From the NCBI GenBank assembly GCA_013043995.1, contig JABEVL010000244.1, positions 1 through 7,087 on the forward strand: a stretch of 7,087 nucleotides of DNA, read 5' to 3'. The DNA comes from Spirochaetales bacterium (GTDB lineage: Bacteria > Spirochaetota > Spirochaetia > JABEVK01). The notes beneath the pieces were generated by a model. The model saw only the letters and a program-made list of their open reading frames with translations. It was not told the DNA's origin and did no database searches. Position 1 is the stretch's first letter. Every line of letters begins with the position of its first letter. This document shows, piece after piece, positions 1 through 6,107 of the stretch. The position numbers and the translations under genes were made by a program.

Positions 1-117
1 GAAGTCCTTTTCAACGCCTCCCGGGGAAAGGTTTCCTTTAATGAGCAGCTAACGGACTCCGCCAGCATCGGCAACAAGATCAGGAAACTGGGCTATGAAG
101 TCCTTGACGAGAAATAA
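1..117 (+). CDS. Heavy-metal-associated (HMA) domain protein, C-terminal fragment
   Basis: The first frame is open from the window edge to a TAA at 115-117 and gives 38 residues beginning EVLFNASRGKVSF and ending KIRKLGYEVLDEK. This matches the second half of the ferredoxin-like HMA fold: a beta strand with 'V.FN...GKV.F', a helix, then the closing 'I.K.GYEV' strand. The N-terminal half, which would carry the metal-binding CxxC, lies outside the window, so metal binding cannot be confirmed. HMA domains bind soft metal ions and usually sit at the N-terminus of P1B ATPases or act as separate chaperones. Here the gene overlaps the ATPase start by 23 bp in a different frame, which suggests translational coupling and a role as a detached metal-binding domain or chaperone for the pump. 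It could instead be the front of the ATPase gene separated by a frameshift. Confidence 0.75.
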   Translation, partial: EVLFNASRGKVSFNEQLTDSASIGNKIRKLGYEVLDEK

Positions 118-2083
118 GGGGCATAGAACGCATTCGTTTTTCCTGTCGAAGAAAAACATTGTCCTGGCGACGGGTGGCCTTCTTGTGGTCTCGTTCGGAC
201 TGCGTAAAATCCTCGGCTACGATCCCCTCAACGTCGCCCTTCTTTTGCTATCCACCTTGCTGGCGGGTTATCCGATCGTCAGGAAGGCCGTCGGCGCCTT
301 GCGGTACGGGATCGTCGGTATCGAAACCCTGGTAACGATCGCCGTCCTAGGAGCTCTGCTCATCGGTGAGTACTGGGAGGGCGCCGTTGTCACGTTCTTG
401 TTTGTGTTGGGGAACTACCTCGAGAGCCGAACGATTGAAAAGACCAGGTCCACCATCCGCGCTTTATTGGACCTGGCCCCCAAGACCGCGAGGGTTCTCA
501 GGGACGGCGTAGAAAGCTGTGTCAAAGCCAGTGAAGTTGTTCAAAACGACCTGGTTGTCCTGAAAGCCGGCGAAAAAATCCCCGCGGACGGCACGGTCAC
601 GGAAGGGTCCTCGTTTGTCAACCAAGCGACGATTACAGGCGAACCCGTTGCCGTGAGCAGGAAAGCTGGTGACCTGGTTTTCGCAGGAACGATCCTCGAA
701 TCGGGGTACCTCATCCTCAAGGCCGACAGGGTCTCAGAGGACACCACCTTCGCCCGAATTCTTCACATGGTCGAAGAAGCTCAGGATAAAAAAGCCAGGA
801 CGCAACGGGTCCTCGAAAAGTTTTCACGCTTTTATACGCCGGCCATCCTACTTCTTTCTTTAACCCTCTATCTTCTGGGGCACGACCTCGTCCTTGCACT
901 GACGCTTTTGGTCATCGCCTGTCCCGGTGCTCTTGTGATCTCTGCGCCCATTTCTCTTGTCGCCGGCATCGGCAACGGTGCAAAAAATGGCGTGCTCGTG
1001 AAAGGCGGGGACGTGTTGGAGAAGCTGGGAAGGGTTAGGGCTTTTGCTTTCGACAAGACGGGCACCCTGACCAAAGGGAGCCCCCAGGTGGTGGCGATCA
1101 GGGGTTACGCTCTGGAAGCTGCGGACCTGCTGCGCCTGGCCGCCGTGGGGGAGTCCTATTCGGAACATCCGCTGGCCAAAGCAATCCTTCAATATGCGGC
1201 AGGGGAAAATTGCAAAACCCAGGAGAAACCCGAGGGTTCTTTGTTCATCGCTGGTCAGGGAATCAAGTTTAACTTGGGCGAAAAAACCTACCTGATGGGA
1301 AACCGAAGACTCTTTGCCGAGCACGGCGTCGACCTGACCATCTGCGAAGACTACCTCGTTGCAGAAGAGGAAAAGGCCCGCACAGCCGTCCTCGTCGGTG
1401 ACAGCCAGAAGCTGCTGGGGGTCCTTTCAATTTCGGACGTCGTCCGAGACGAGGCCAAGGAGCTGATTGCCGACCTCAGGAACCAAGGTGTCCGTCGCCT
1501 CGTGATGCTGACGGGAGACAATGCACGCTCGGCGAAGGCCATGAGCATGGAGCTCGGCTTGGACGGCTATTATGCCGAACTGCTGCCGGAACACAAGGTC
1601 AGCTTTTTGCGGGAAATGCAGAAAAAATACGGCCGTACCGCCATGGTCGGCGACGGCGTGAACGACACCCCTGCCCTGGCATCTGCGGACTTGGGGATCG
1701 CTGTAGGGGCTGCGGGTTCCGAGATCGCGATGGAGACCGCCGATGTCGTGCTCGTTTCATCAGATCTTCGAAAACTTTCATACGCCGTCGGATTGAGCCG
1801 GGCAACCGTACGCAACATGACGCAGAACATCGTCTTTGCACTTCTGGTGGCGGCCTCGTTATTGGCGGGAGTCCTAGGAAAAGTTGTGAATCTTTCCTTC
1901 GGCATGCTGGTCCACGAGATTTCTGTCCTCGTCGTCGTCTTAAACGCGGTTCGTCTTTTGGGCTGGAAAAAGAAAACAGCCTTCAGCAGGAACCTCGCTC
2001 TCAACCCTGAGAAAATTGAAAAAGAATTGAGTCCTGAAAGACCGATGATTGTTCCCCCAGGCCCGAGTGGGCCAATCACTTGA
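95..2083 (+). CDS. Heavy-metal-translocating P1B-type ATPase with CPG motif
   Basis: Inner-membrane pump of 662 residues that would export a transition or heavy metal using ATP. Hydrophobic stretches near 21-37, 44-60, 71-90, 93-108, 246-262, 265-285, 575-595 and 602-622 fit the eight helices of P1B pumps. All cytoplasmic catalytic motifs are intact: TGEP 181-184 (actuator), DKTGT with phosphorylated D320, HP at 358-359 and G387/G389 (nucleotide-binding domain), TGDN 473-476, and GDGVND 519-524. The helix motif is C276-P-G278, whereas related CadA/ZntA pumps have CPC. The flanking sequence (ALVISAPISLVAGIGN) is CadA-like. The last helix has HEIS at 607-610 and NAVRLL downstream, unlike the Asp of Zn/Cd pumps, so the substrate is uncertain (Zn, Cd, Co, Fe or Mn are all possible). 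There is no HMA domain in this polypeptide; one lies in the overlapping upstream gene. The ATG at 95 is chosen because AGGAAA at 82-87 sits 7 nt upstream and a stop at 50-52 closes the frame. The C-terminal tail after about residue 625 is polar and proline-rich and ends inside a tandem repeat. Confidence 0.93.
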   Translation: MKSLTRNKGHRTHSFFLSKKNIVLATGGLLVVSFGLRKILGYDPLNVALLLLSTLLAGYPIVRKAVGALRYGIVGIETLVTIAVLGALLIGEYWEGAVVTFLFVLGNYLESRTIEKTRSTIRALLDLAPKTARVLRDGVESCVKASEVVQNDLVVLKAGEKIPADGTVTEGSSFVNQATITGEPVAVSRKAGDLVFAGTILESGYLILKADRVSEDTTFARILHMVEEAQDKKARTQRVLEKFSRFYTPAILLLSLTLYLLGHDLVLALTLLVIACPGALVISAPISLVAGIGNGAKNGVLVKGGDVLEKLGRVRAFAFDKTGTLTKGSPQVVAIRGYALEAADLLRLAAVGESYSEHPLAKAILQYAAGENCKTQEKPEGSLFIAGQGIKFNLGEKTYLMGNRRLFAEHGVDLTICEDYLVAEEEKARTAVLVGDSQKLLGVLSISDVVRDEAKELIADLRNQGVRRLVMLTGDNARSAKAMSMELGLDGYYAELLPEHKVSFLREMQKKYGRTAMVGDGVNDTPALASADLGIAVGAAGSEIAMETADVVLVSSDLRKLSYAVGLSRATVRNMTQNIVFALLVAASLLAGVLGKVVNLSFGMLVHEISVLVVVLNAVRLLGWKKKTAFSRNLALNPEKIEKELSPERPMIVPPGPSGPIT

Positions 2084-2163
2084 CCTGTGGGATACCAATC
2101 ACTGGACTTGAAGCCTACCAATCAGTGGAGCTGATTGATACCGAGGGACGGACTCGAGTGACC
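2072..2163. repeat. Short tandem repeat, 23-bp period, three to four units
   Basis: Three imperfect direct units start at 2072, 2095 and 2118, exactly 23 bp apart. They open with CCAATCACTTGAC, CCAATCACTGGAC and CCAATCAGTGGAG. By hand alignment, units 1/2 and 1/3 share 17 of 23 positions and units 2/3 share 16. A fourth, weak unit at 2141-2163 keeps the phase of GGACTCGA against GGACTTGA in unit 2. Unit 1 covers the ATPase stop codon (2081-2083); the others fill most of the gap to the convergent aldolase gene. The array has no spacers, so it is not CRISPR. It could be a minisatellite-like duplication or a remnant of an intergenic repeat family. Confidence 0.65.
2119..2137. other. Small hairpin between convergent genes
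   Basis: CAATCAG at 2119-2125 and CTGATTG at 2131-2137 are perfect reverse complements around a 5-nt loop (TGGAG). The hairpin lies inside the third tandem unit, 36 bp after the ATPase stop and 38 bp beyond the aldolase stop on the other strand. It could slow or end transcription, or protect mRNA 3' ends, in either direction. No T-run follows on either strand, so it is not a standard intrinsic terminator. A second, bulged pairing (CTCGA 2153-2157 with TCGAG 2183-2187, and ACCTA 2161-2165 with TAGGT 2176-2180) overlaps the aldolase stop and could add to this role. Confidence 0.35.
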
Positions 2164-2174
2164 TAATCGTCAGT

Positions 2175-3062
2175 CTAGGTGATCGAGGCCTTGTAGATGC
2201 TTTGCAGGGATTGGTCGAGGGTGGCATCAAATTCTTTCTGAGTTTGGTCGGCGTGCAGCCCTTCGGATAAGGCCCTTGAAAAACTGGCGATCACCGAGCG
2301 GTTGCGCTCCAGCTTTTTGTTAGCCTCGTCCCGAGAATACCCGCCCGATAACGCCACAACCCTGACGACGCGGGGAAAACGCGTGAGTTCTTCATAAAAG
2401 TTGTCCTCGTCGGGAAGCGTCAGCTTCAACATGACCAGTTGCTCGGAATTCAGGGCTTTCAAGCGGCTCACCAGCTCGTCTTTGAGTAGGCTTTCAGCCT
2501 CCCTCTTGTTGGGGGAATGAATATCCACTTCCGGTTCAATGATGGGAACCAGGCCCGCCGCCAGGATGATTTTAGCGAACATAAACTGCTGGTCGACGAC
2601 GGCCTTGATTCCTGCGGTGTTCGCCTCCAAGATCACAGATCGCATCTTGGTTCCAAAGATATGCCGCTCCTTGGCCCGTGCCAGCAGGCTTTCAAGGCCT
2701 GGAATGGGCTTCATCAGCTGAACCCCGTTTTGTCGATCCGCCAGACCGTTATCTACCTTTAAAAATGGGACGATCCCTTTCTTTTCCCAAAGATAATCGG
2801 CGCTGTAAAGGCCTTCCACCTTGGAATCCATAGTCTTTTCAAAAAGTATGGCCGCCAAGATCCGATCCTTGGTAAAAGCAGGGCTTTCCATGAGCCTTGA
2901 CCGCATCTTATGGACCAATTCAAACATCTGCTCTTCGGTCGAATAAGAAGTTTTAGGGATACCATACAACTCCAGGGCCTTAGGAGTGCTCCCGCCGCTT
3001 TGATCGAGGGCCGCAATAAACCCTTTTCCGTTTTTCATCCGTTCCAGTTGTGCCGTGTTCAT
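2175..3062 (-). CDS. fda: Fructose-bisphosphate aldolase, class I
   Basis: Cytosolic glycolytic and gluconeogenic enzyme that reversibly cleaves fructose-1,6-bisphosphate into dihydroxyacetone phosphate and glyceraldehyde-3-phosphate through a lysine Schiff base, without metal. The 295-residue length fits the short bacterial class I type (S. aureus Fda-like). Landmarks align with the animal class I enzyme: AALDQSGGSTPK with D20, FLKVDNG with K102, IIEPEVD with E176 and E178, the Schiff-base lysine K213 in VMLKLTLP, and the phosphate-binding ALSGGYS at 237-243. The ATG at 3062 is preferred over an in-frame ATG at 3098 because GGAGG at 3069-3073 lies 6 nt upstream and the family starts at this point. 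The gene lies downstream of the acyl-lipid operon on the same strand after a 96-bp gap. It has no obvious link to that pathway beyond central carbon supply, and may be independently transcribed. Confidence 0.93.
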   Translation of the reverse strand: MNTAQLERMKNGKGFIAALDQSGGSTPKALELYGIPKTSYSTEEQMFELVHKMRSRLMESPAFTKDRILAAILFEKTMDSKVEGLYSADYLWEKKGIVPFLKVDNGLADRQNGVQLMKPIPGLESLLARAKERHIFGTKMRSVILEANTAGIKAVVDQQFMFAKIILAAGLVPIIEPEVDIHSPNKREAESLLKDELVSRLKALNSEQLVMLKLTLPDEDNFYEELTRFPRVVRVVALSGGYSRDEANKKLERNRSVIASFSRALSEGLHADQTQKEFDATLDQSLQSIYKASIT

Positions 3063-3158
3063 AAAAAACCTCCGTCGTTCTTGGTCTAAGATACTCAATT
3101 ATTGAGGTTTTCAGGGGAGAGAAGAAGAAATGACTTCAAATAACCCAGTAAACGTTCC
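3063..3158 (-). promoter_or_regulatory. Aldolase leader with ribosome-binding site and palindrome
   Basis: This 96-bp gap separates the phosphopantetheinyl transferase stop from the aldolase start. It holds a strong Shine-Dalgarno sequence, GGAGG at 3069-3073 on the minus strand. It also holds a perfect odd-length palindrome, CTCAAT-t-ATTGAG, at 3094-3106, 31 bp before the ATG. The palindrome could be an operator or a short mRNA hairpin in the 5' leader. I see no convincing -35/-10 pair with proper spacing and no terminator for the upstream gene, so read-through from the operon remains possible. Confidence 0.4.
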
Positions 3159-3788
3159 TCAAACGGGGTCCCTTTCCTGCCAAGTTTCTCCCAGAGCAAA
3201 GGCGACCCACCTCCCGTCGTGAGAAAAACTCAGGTCTGCGGGAACCAGGGCCTGTCCCTGGAAGGCCTGGGGCCACAGGGCGCGCCGGTCCGTGCGTTCA
3301 GCGCGTCGAAACTCGACCCGGTCCCAGCCCCTTTCGGCCATGAATCGTTGTCCCAGTTCACGTACGGCGATGGATTCGTTGGCCTCGGGTGGGCGTTGCT
3401 CAACGCAAAACTCAGCTTGTCCTTTACCCAGGACGGCCAGGCTGTGCACCCAACCCGGCCCCCAGGTCCAAACAACCTGGATCACCCGATCGTCCAGCCG
3501 CACCTCGGCGCTGGCTGAGGTTAAAGGAAAAACCACAAAGCGGCGGGGGGAAAAAACAAGGTCAGGGTTGAGTTTCTGAGCGGCCTTAAAGCTTGCTTCC
3601 TTCGCCGCCCATAGGGTCCAAAGCCAACGGTCTGGCTCGTCTGCTGCGGCGAGAACACGTTGTTCCTCCGGGGAAAAAACCCTGGCGATGAACCTCTCGT
3701 CCTCAATCTTGCCAAGGGCCTGCGTCAGTTCCAGGTCAACGACGTCATTACCAACAAGGGTTCTGTCGAGAAAAATACTTAGCCTCAA
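3159..3788 (-). CDS. 4'-phosphopantetheinyl transferase superfamily protein
   Basis: Likely transfers the phosphopantetheine arm from coenzyme A to the serine of a carrier protein, most plausibly the one encoded two genes upstream. In its 209 residues the family landmarks run in order: VGNDVVDL at 12-19 (Mg-binding D15), WAAKEASFKAA at 60-70 (W60, K63, E64, K68), and a C-terminal LSFSHDGRW at 186-194. This order (GxD, then KEA, then SxSH) is that of AcpS, but the protein is much longer than the roughly 120-residue AcpS and fits the 'GNDVVDL' group of stand-alone transferases. The only standard start near the conserved N-terminus is TTG at 3788, which overlaps the acyltransferase gene by 41 bp. 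Translation is probably coupled to that gene. An ATT at 3774-3776 with GAGG 6 nt upstream is a less orthodox alternative. The assignment rests on motifs; the carrier specificity is inferred from context. Confidence 0.85.
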   Translation of the reverse strand: MRLSIFLDRTLVGNDVVDLELTQALGKIEDERFIARVFSPEEQRVLAAADEPDRWLWTLWAAKEASFKAAQKLNPDLVFSPRRFVVFPLTSASAEVRLDDRVIQVVWTWGPGWVHSLAVLGKGQAEFCVEQRPPEANESIAVRELGQRFMAERGWDRVEFRRAERTDRRALWPQAFQGQALVPADLSFSHDGRWVAFALGETWQERDPV

Positions 3789-4545
3789 GCTCGGACAAGG
3801 TCGTGATGATCCGCGTCGAAATATCTCGGGCGGCGCGAAGCCCCGAAAGCGGCGTATCCGCCTCGACGAGTTTAAAATCCAGAAAGAACTTTTCTTTTTT
3901 CTTGGGGAAAAAACTGTGCTGATCCTGACTGACTCCCCGAAGGTAAATGCAGAGGATGTTCAGGCCCAAAGACGCCTTTTGGGCCTCATCAACGAGCTTG
4001 CCGACGCCGTAGGTGAAGTTTTCGGTATCGACTTTGCCGGTTCGGCTTCGCGTTCCCTCGGGAAAAATCATCAAGGTCTGCCCGTGGGTAAAAATGTAAC
4101 GCACCTTGTGCAGAAACTTTCTTGTTTCCTCGGGGGGGCCTTGACGCACAACGGGGATGCACTTTCCCAAGTAGCAGAAGAGCTTCAATAAAAAACCTTG
4201 GTAAAAATTACGGCGTTCCGGGGTGTTCCACGGAAAAGCGCGGGGGTTGAAGAAAGGCTTCCAGGGGGCGTGCATGGCCCAAATAAGAATCAAGGAATCG
4301 ATCATCGTCAGGTGGTTCGGGCATATCAAGAGAGGACCTGAAATAGAATCCAGGGTACGGCGCAGCCCTTCACGAAACTGCGCCAGTTTGGGGATCCGGT
4401 ACCCCCTCACCAATCTGAGCCAAAGAAGAATCAGCAAGAAGGTGAGCGGGAGCAGGGCCTGCGCCAGCATGTTCTGGAGTTTGATCGCAAACCTCTCACC
4501 GGACGTGAGTCCAGGAGATTTGGGAGCAGCACTCGGATCCCCCAC
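3748..4545 (-). CDS. PlsC-like lysophospholipid / 1-acylglycerol-3-phosphate acyltransferase
   Basis: Membrane-bound acyltransferase of 265 residues. The family moves an acyl chain from acyl-CoA or acyl-ACP to a hydroxyl acceptor such as lysophosphatidic acid. The catalytic motif NHLTMID (H78 and D83, the HX4D signature) and FPEGTRSRTG at 161-170 (acceptor-phosphate binding) are intact, and a hydrophobic helix at about 28-48 should anchor it. The GTG at 4545 is 2 nt after the carrier-protein stop. No Shine-Dalgarno sequence is evident, so reinitiation by ribosomes finishing the carrier gene is likely. An internal ATG at residue 26 would shorten the tail but keep the helix. Because it sits between a carrier protein and its transferase, it may use this cluster's acyl-ACP product and not ordinary phospholipid chains. 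That is inference, and housekeeping PlsC function is not excluded. Confidence 0.88.
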   Translation of the reverse strand: MGDPSAAPKSPGLTSGERFAIKLQNMLAQALLPLTFLLILLWLRLVRGYRIPKLAQFREGLRRTLDSISGPLLICPNHLTMIDSLILIWAMHAPWKPFFNPRAFPWNTPERRNFYQGFLLKLFCYLGKCIPVVRQGPPEETRKFLHKVRYIFTHGQTLMIFPEGTRSRTGKVDTENFTYGVGKLVDEAQKASLGLNILCIYLRGVSQDQHSFFPKKKEKFFLDFKLVEADTPLSGLRAARDISTRIITTLSELEAKYFSRQNPCW

Positions 4546-4547
4546 GT

Positions 4548-4799
4548 TCAGCCCGCTGTTTTTTGGACGATCATGTCGACAGCGTCGCCCAGGGTTCGGA
4601 TCTTATCAGCAGCCTCGTCGTCGACAGCGATCGAAAATTCGTCTTCAAAAGCCAGGATGATGTCGACAAGACGCGCTGAATTGACACCCAAGTCCTCCAG
4701 AATGCGTGTCGCGGGCGAAGCAGCTTTGAGTGCCTCCTGGTTTTTTGCAAAAGGTCCAATAATCTCAAGGACCTTTTTCATCGCTTCTTCTTTCTGCAT
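4548..4799 (-). CDS. Acyl carrier protein, non-canonical
   Basis: Small acidic carrier of 83 residues that would hold acyl chains on a phosphopantetheine arm. The attachment site reads DLGVNSARLVDIIL with S41. In standard fatty-acid carriers the motif is DSL, so here the preceding Asp is Asn40 and the following Leu is Ala42. The rest fits the four-helix fold: an N-terminal helix, the LEDLGVNS turn, helix II 'SARLVDIILAFEDEF' rich in acidic residues for partner docking, then a TLGDAVDMIVQK closing helix. The ATG at 4799 is supported by AGGAGG at 4808-4813 with an 8-nt spacer, the strongest ribosome site in the operon, as expected for a carrier needed in excess over its enzymes. It lies between the ketosynthase gene (33-bp gap) and the acyltransferase gene (2-bp gap), so it is probably the dedicated carrier of this pathway and not the housekeeping one. 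Confidence 0.88.
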   Translation of the reverse strand: MQKEEAMKKVLEIIGPFAKNQEALKAASPATRILEDLGVNSARLVDIILAFEDEFSIAVDDEAADKIRTLGDAVDMIVQKTAG

Positions 4800-4832
4800 T
4801 TTTTACCCCTCCTATGGGCATCTTTTAAAAAC

Positions 4833-6107
4833 TTAATTCGGCCATTTTTCAAAGAAAACGCACGCGTTGACGTCGCCAAAACCAAAGCTGGCCTTGGCCA
4901 AAATCCGCGTCTCCCTGTCGATGGTCTGACGGACGATCCTTTTTTCGTAAGGCACCAAGGCGGGGTGAAGATCCTCACAGTTCACCGAACCATGCACAAA
5001 ACCGTGTGAAAGTTCAAGGACCGCGGCTACGCATTCCAAGCCTCCGGCGGCGCCCAGGGCGTGGCCGATCATCGACTTGGTCGCGTTGATCTGGGGAAAA
5101 TCCTCGGGAGTGCGGCCTAAGGCGACCCGCCAGTTTTCAAACTCCATCGGGTCGGCCATCGTGCCTGTCAGGTGACCGTTGATCACTTCGACCTCGCCGG
5201 GCTGGACCCCTGCGTTTTTCAGGGCTTCGAGGATGCACCGTTGGACTCCCACGGGGTTGGGCGAGGTCATGCTCCCCTTGCCGCGTTGACCGCCGCTGTT
5301 GACGTGGCCGCCCCTTACTTCGGCGTAGATCTTGGCTCCCCGAGCCCGGGCGCTCTCCAGGGATTCCAGCATGAGGATTCCTGCACCTGAACCGGGGATG
5401 AAGCCGCCTGTCGAGGCGCTCATGGGCCGTGAGGCACTCTCGGGCCTGTCGTTGAACGCCCGTCCCAAAACGCGCATGGCGTCAAAACAGCCCCAGATGA
5501 AGTGGGAGCTGCCTTCGACGCCCCCAGCGAGCATCCTGGCAGATCGGCCTTCCTTGATGTGAAAGTACGCGTTGATCAGGGCTTCGGTTCCGGTGGTGCA
5601 GGCACTGGAATTCGTTGTGACCTGACCTCCCAGTCCCAAAAGACCGCCCACCAGGGCACTAACCGAGCTGGCCATGGTTTGTTCCACCATACTGCTCCCC
5701 AAACGCCGGGCGTTTCCCGTCATGATTTGAGGTGAAACGACCTCGCACATCGTGTCGGCTCCACCGATACCCGTTCCGATGATCGCCCCGGTATCCCAAT
5801 CGATGTTGTCGGAACCGGGCTCGGGCAATCCCGCGTCCCGCCAGCAGTCCAGGGCCGCGATCCCGGCGTAGGTCATCGAACTGTTCATCGCCATGAGCAG
5901 ATCGTCAGAAAAGTAGGTTTTTTTGAGTTCATCGACGCCTTGGGGAATCCCCCCGACCTGACAGCCGAACTTGAGGTCCTTGAGGTTTTCGTAATAGCGG
6001 ATCCCCGAACGGCCTTCGCGAAGGGCAGTTTCATAGTCAGCCAGCCCGTGCGCGTTGGGAGCCAAAACACCCATACCGGTGATGACGACCCGTGTTGAAT
6101 CAGGCAT
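4833..6107 (-). CDS. FabF-like beta-ketoacyl-ACP synthase
   Basis: Condensing enzyme of 424 residues that would extend an acyl chain by decarboxylative condensation with malonyl-ACP in the cytosol. It is a complete thiolase-fold ketosynthase opening with VVITGMGVLAPNAHG. The nucleophile is C170 in NSSACTTGTEA. The first catalytic His is H312 in INGHLTGT (usual form NAHGTST), followed by K344 and the second His H349 in TKSMIGHALGAAGG. The C-terminal gating loop reads SFGFGDVNA where FabF has FGFGGTNA. The catalytic set is therefore intact, so it is not a chain-length factor, but the substrate-gating positions are divergent. The ATG at 6107 overlaps the dehydratase stop by 8 bp and has AGGAG at 6114-6118, 6 nt upstream. 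The packing with dehydratase, ketoreductase and carrier genes argues for a dedicated acyl pathway. Confidence 0.9.
   Translation of the reverse strand: MPDSTRVVITGMGVLAPNAHGLADYETALREGRSGIRYYENLKDLKFGCQVGGIPQGVDELKKTYFSDDLLMAMNSSMTYAGIAALDCWRDAGLPEPGSDNIDWDTGAIIGTGIGGADTMCEVVSPQIMTGNARRLGSSMVEQTMASSVSALVGGLLGLGGQVTTNSSACTTGTEALINAYFHIKEGRSARMLAGGVEGSSHFIWGCFDAMRVLGRAFNDRPESASRPMSASTGGFIPGSGAGILMLESLESARARGAKIYAEVRGGHVNSGGQRGKGSMTSPNPVGVQRCILEALKNAGVQPGEVEVINGHLTGTMADPMEFENWRVALGRTPEDFPQINATKSMIGHALGAAGGLECVAAVLELSHGFVHGSVNCEDLHPALVPYEKRIVRQTIDRETRILAKASFGFGDVNACVFFEKWPN

Noticed and set aside
860..1324. 154-codon minus-strand open frame opposite the ATPase P- and N-domains
   Set aside because: It is an antisense shadow of a strongly conserved coding region and its product resembles no family.
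1570..2121. 183-codon open frame on the minus strand, antisense to the ATPase
   Set aside because: The plus-strand ATPase is continuous with all family motifs. The antisense translation is rich in Arg, Ser and Thr with no recognisable domain and no plausible ribosome site noted.
2072..2163. Tandem 23-bp units as a CRISPR array
   Set aside because: Units abut directly with no unique spacers, are imperfect, and no cas gene is nearby.
2119..2187. Intrinsic terminator between the ATPase and aldolase genes
   Set aside because: The hairpins are short or bulged, modest in GC, and not followed by a T-run on either strand, so I list only a low-confidence hairpin.
3063..3098. Aldolase starting at 3098 with 12 extra residues
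   Set aside because: The extra residues (MSILDQERRRFF) are not part of the family, and the strong GGAGG at 3069-3073 is placed correctly for the ATG at 3062.
3688..4191. 167-codon plus-strand open frame opposite the acyltransferase and transferase genes
   Set aside because: It lies entirely antisense to two motif-supported genes and its translation has no family signature.
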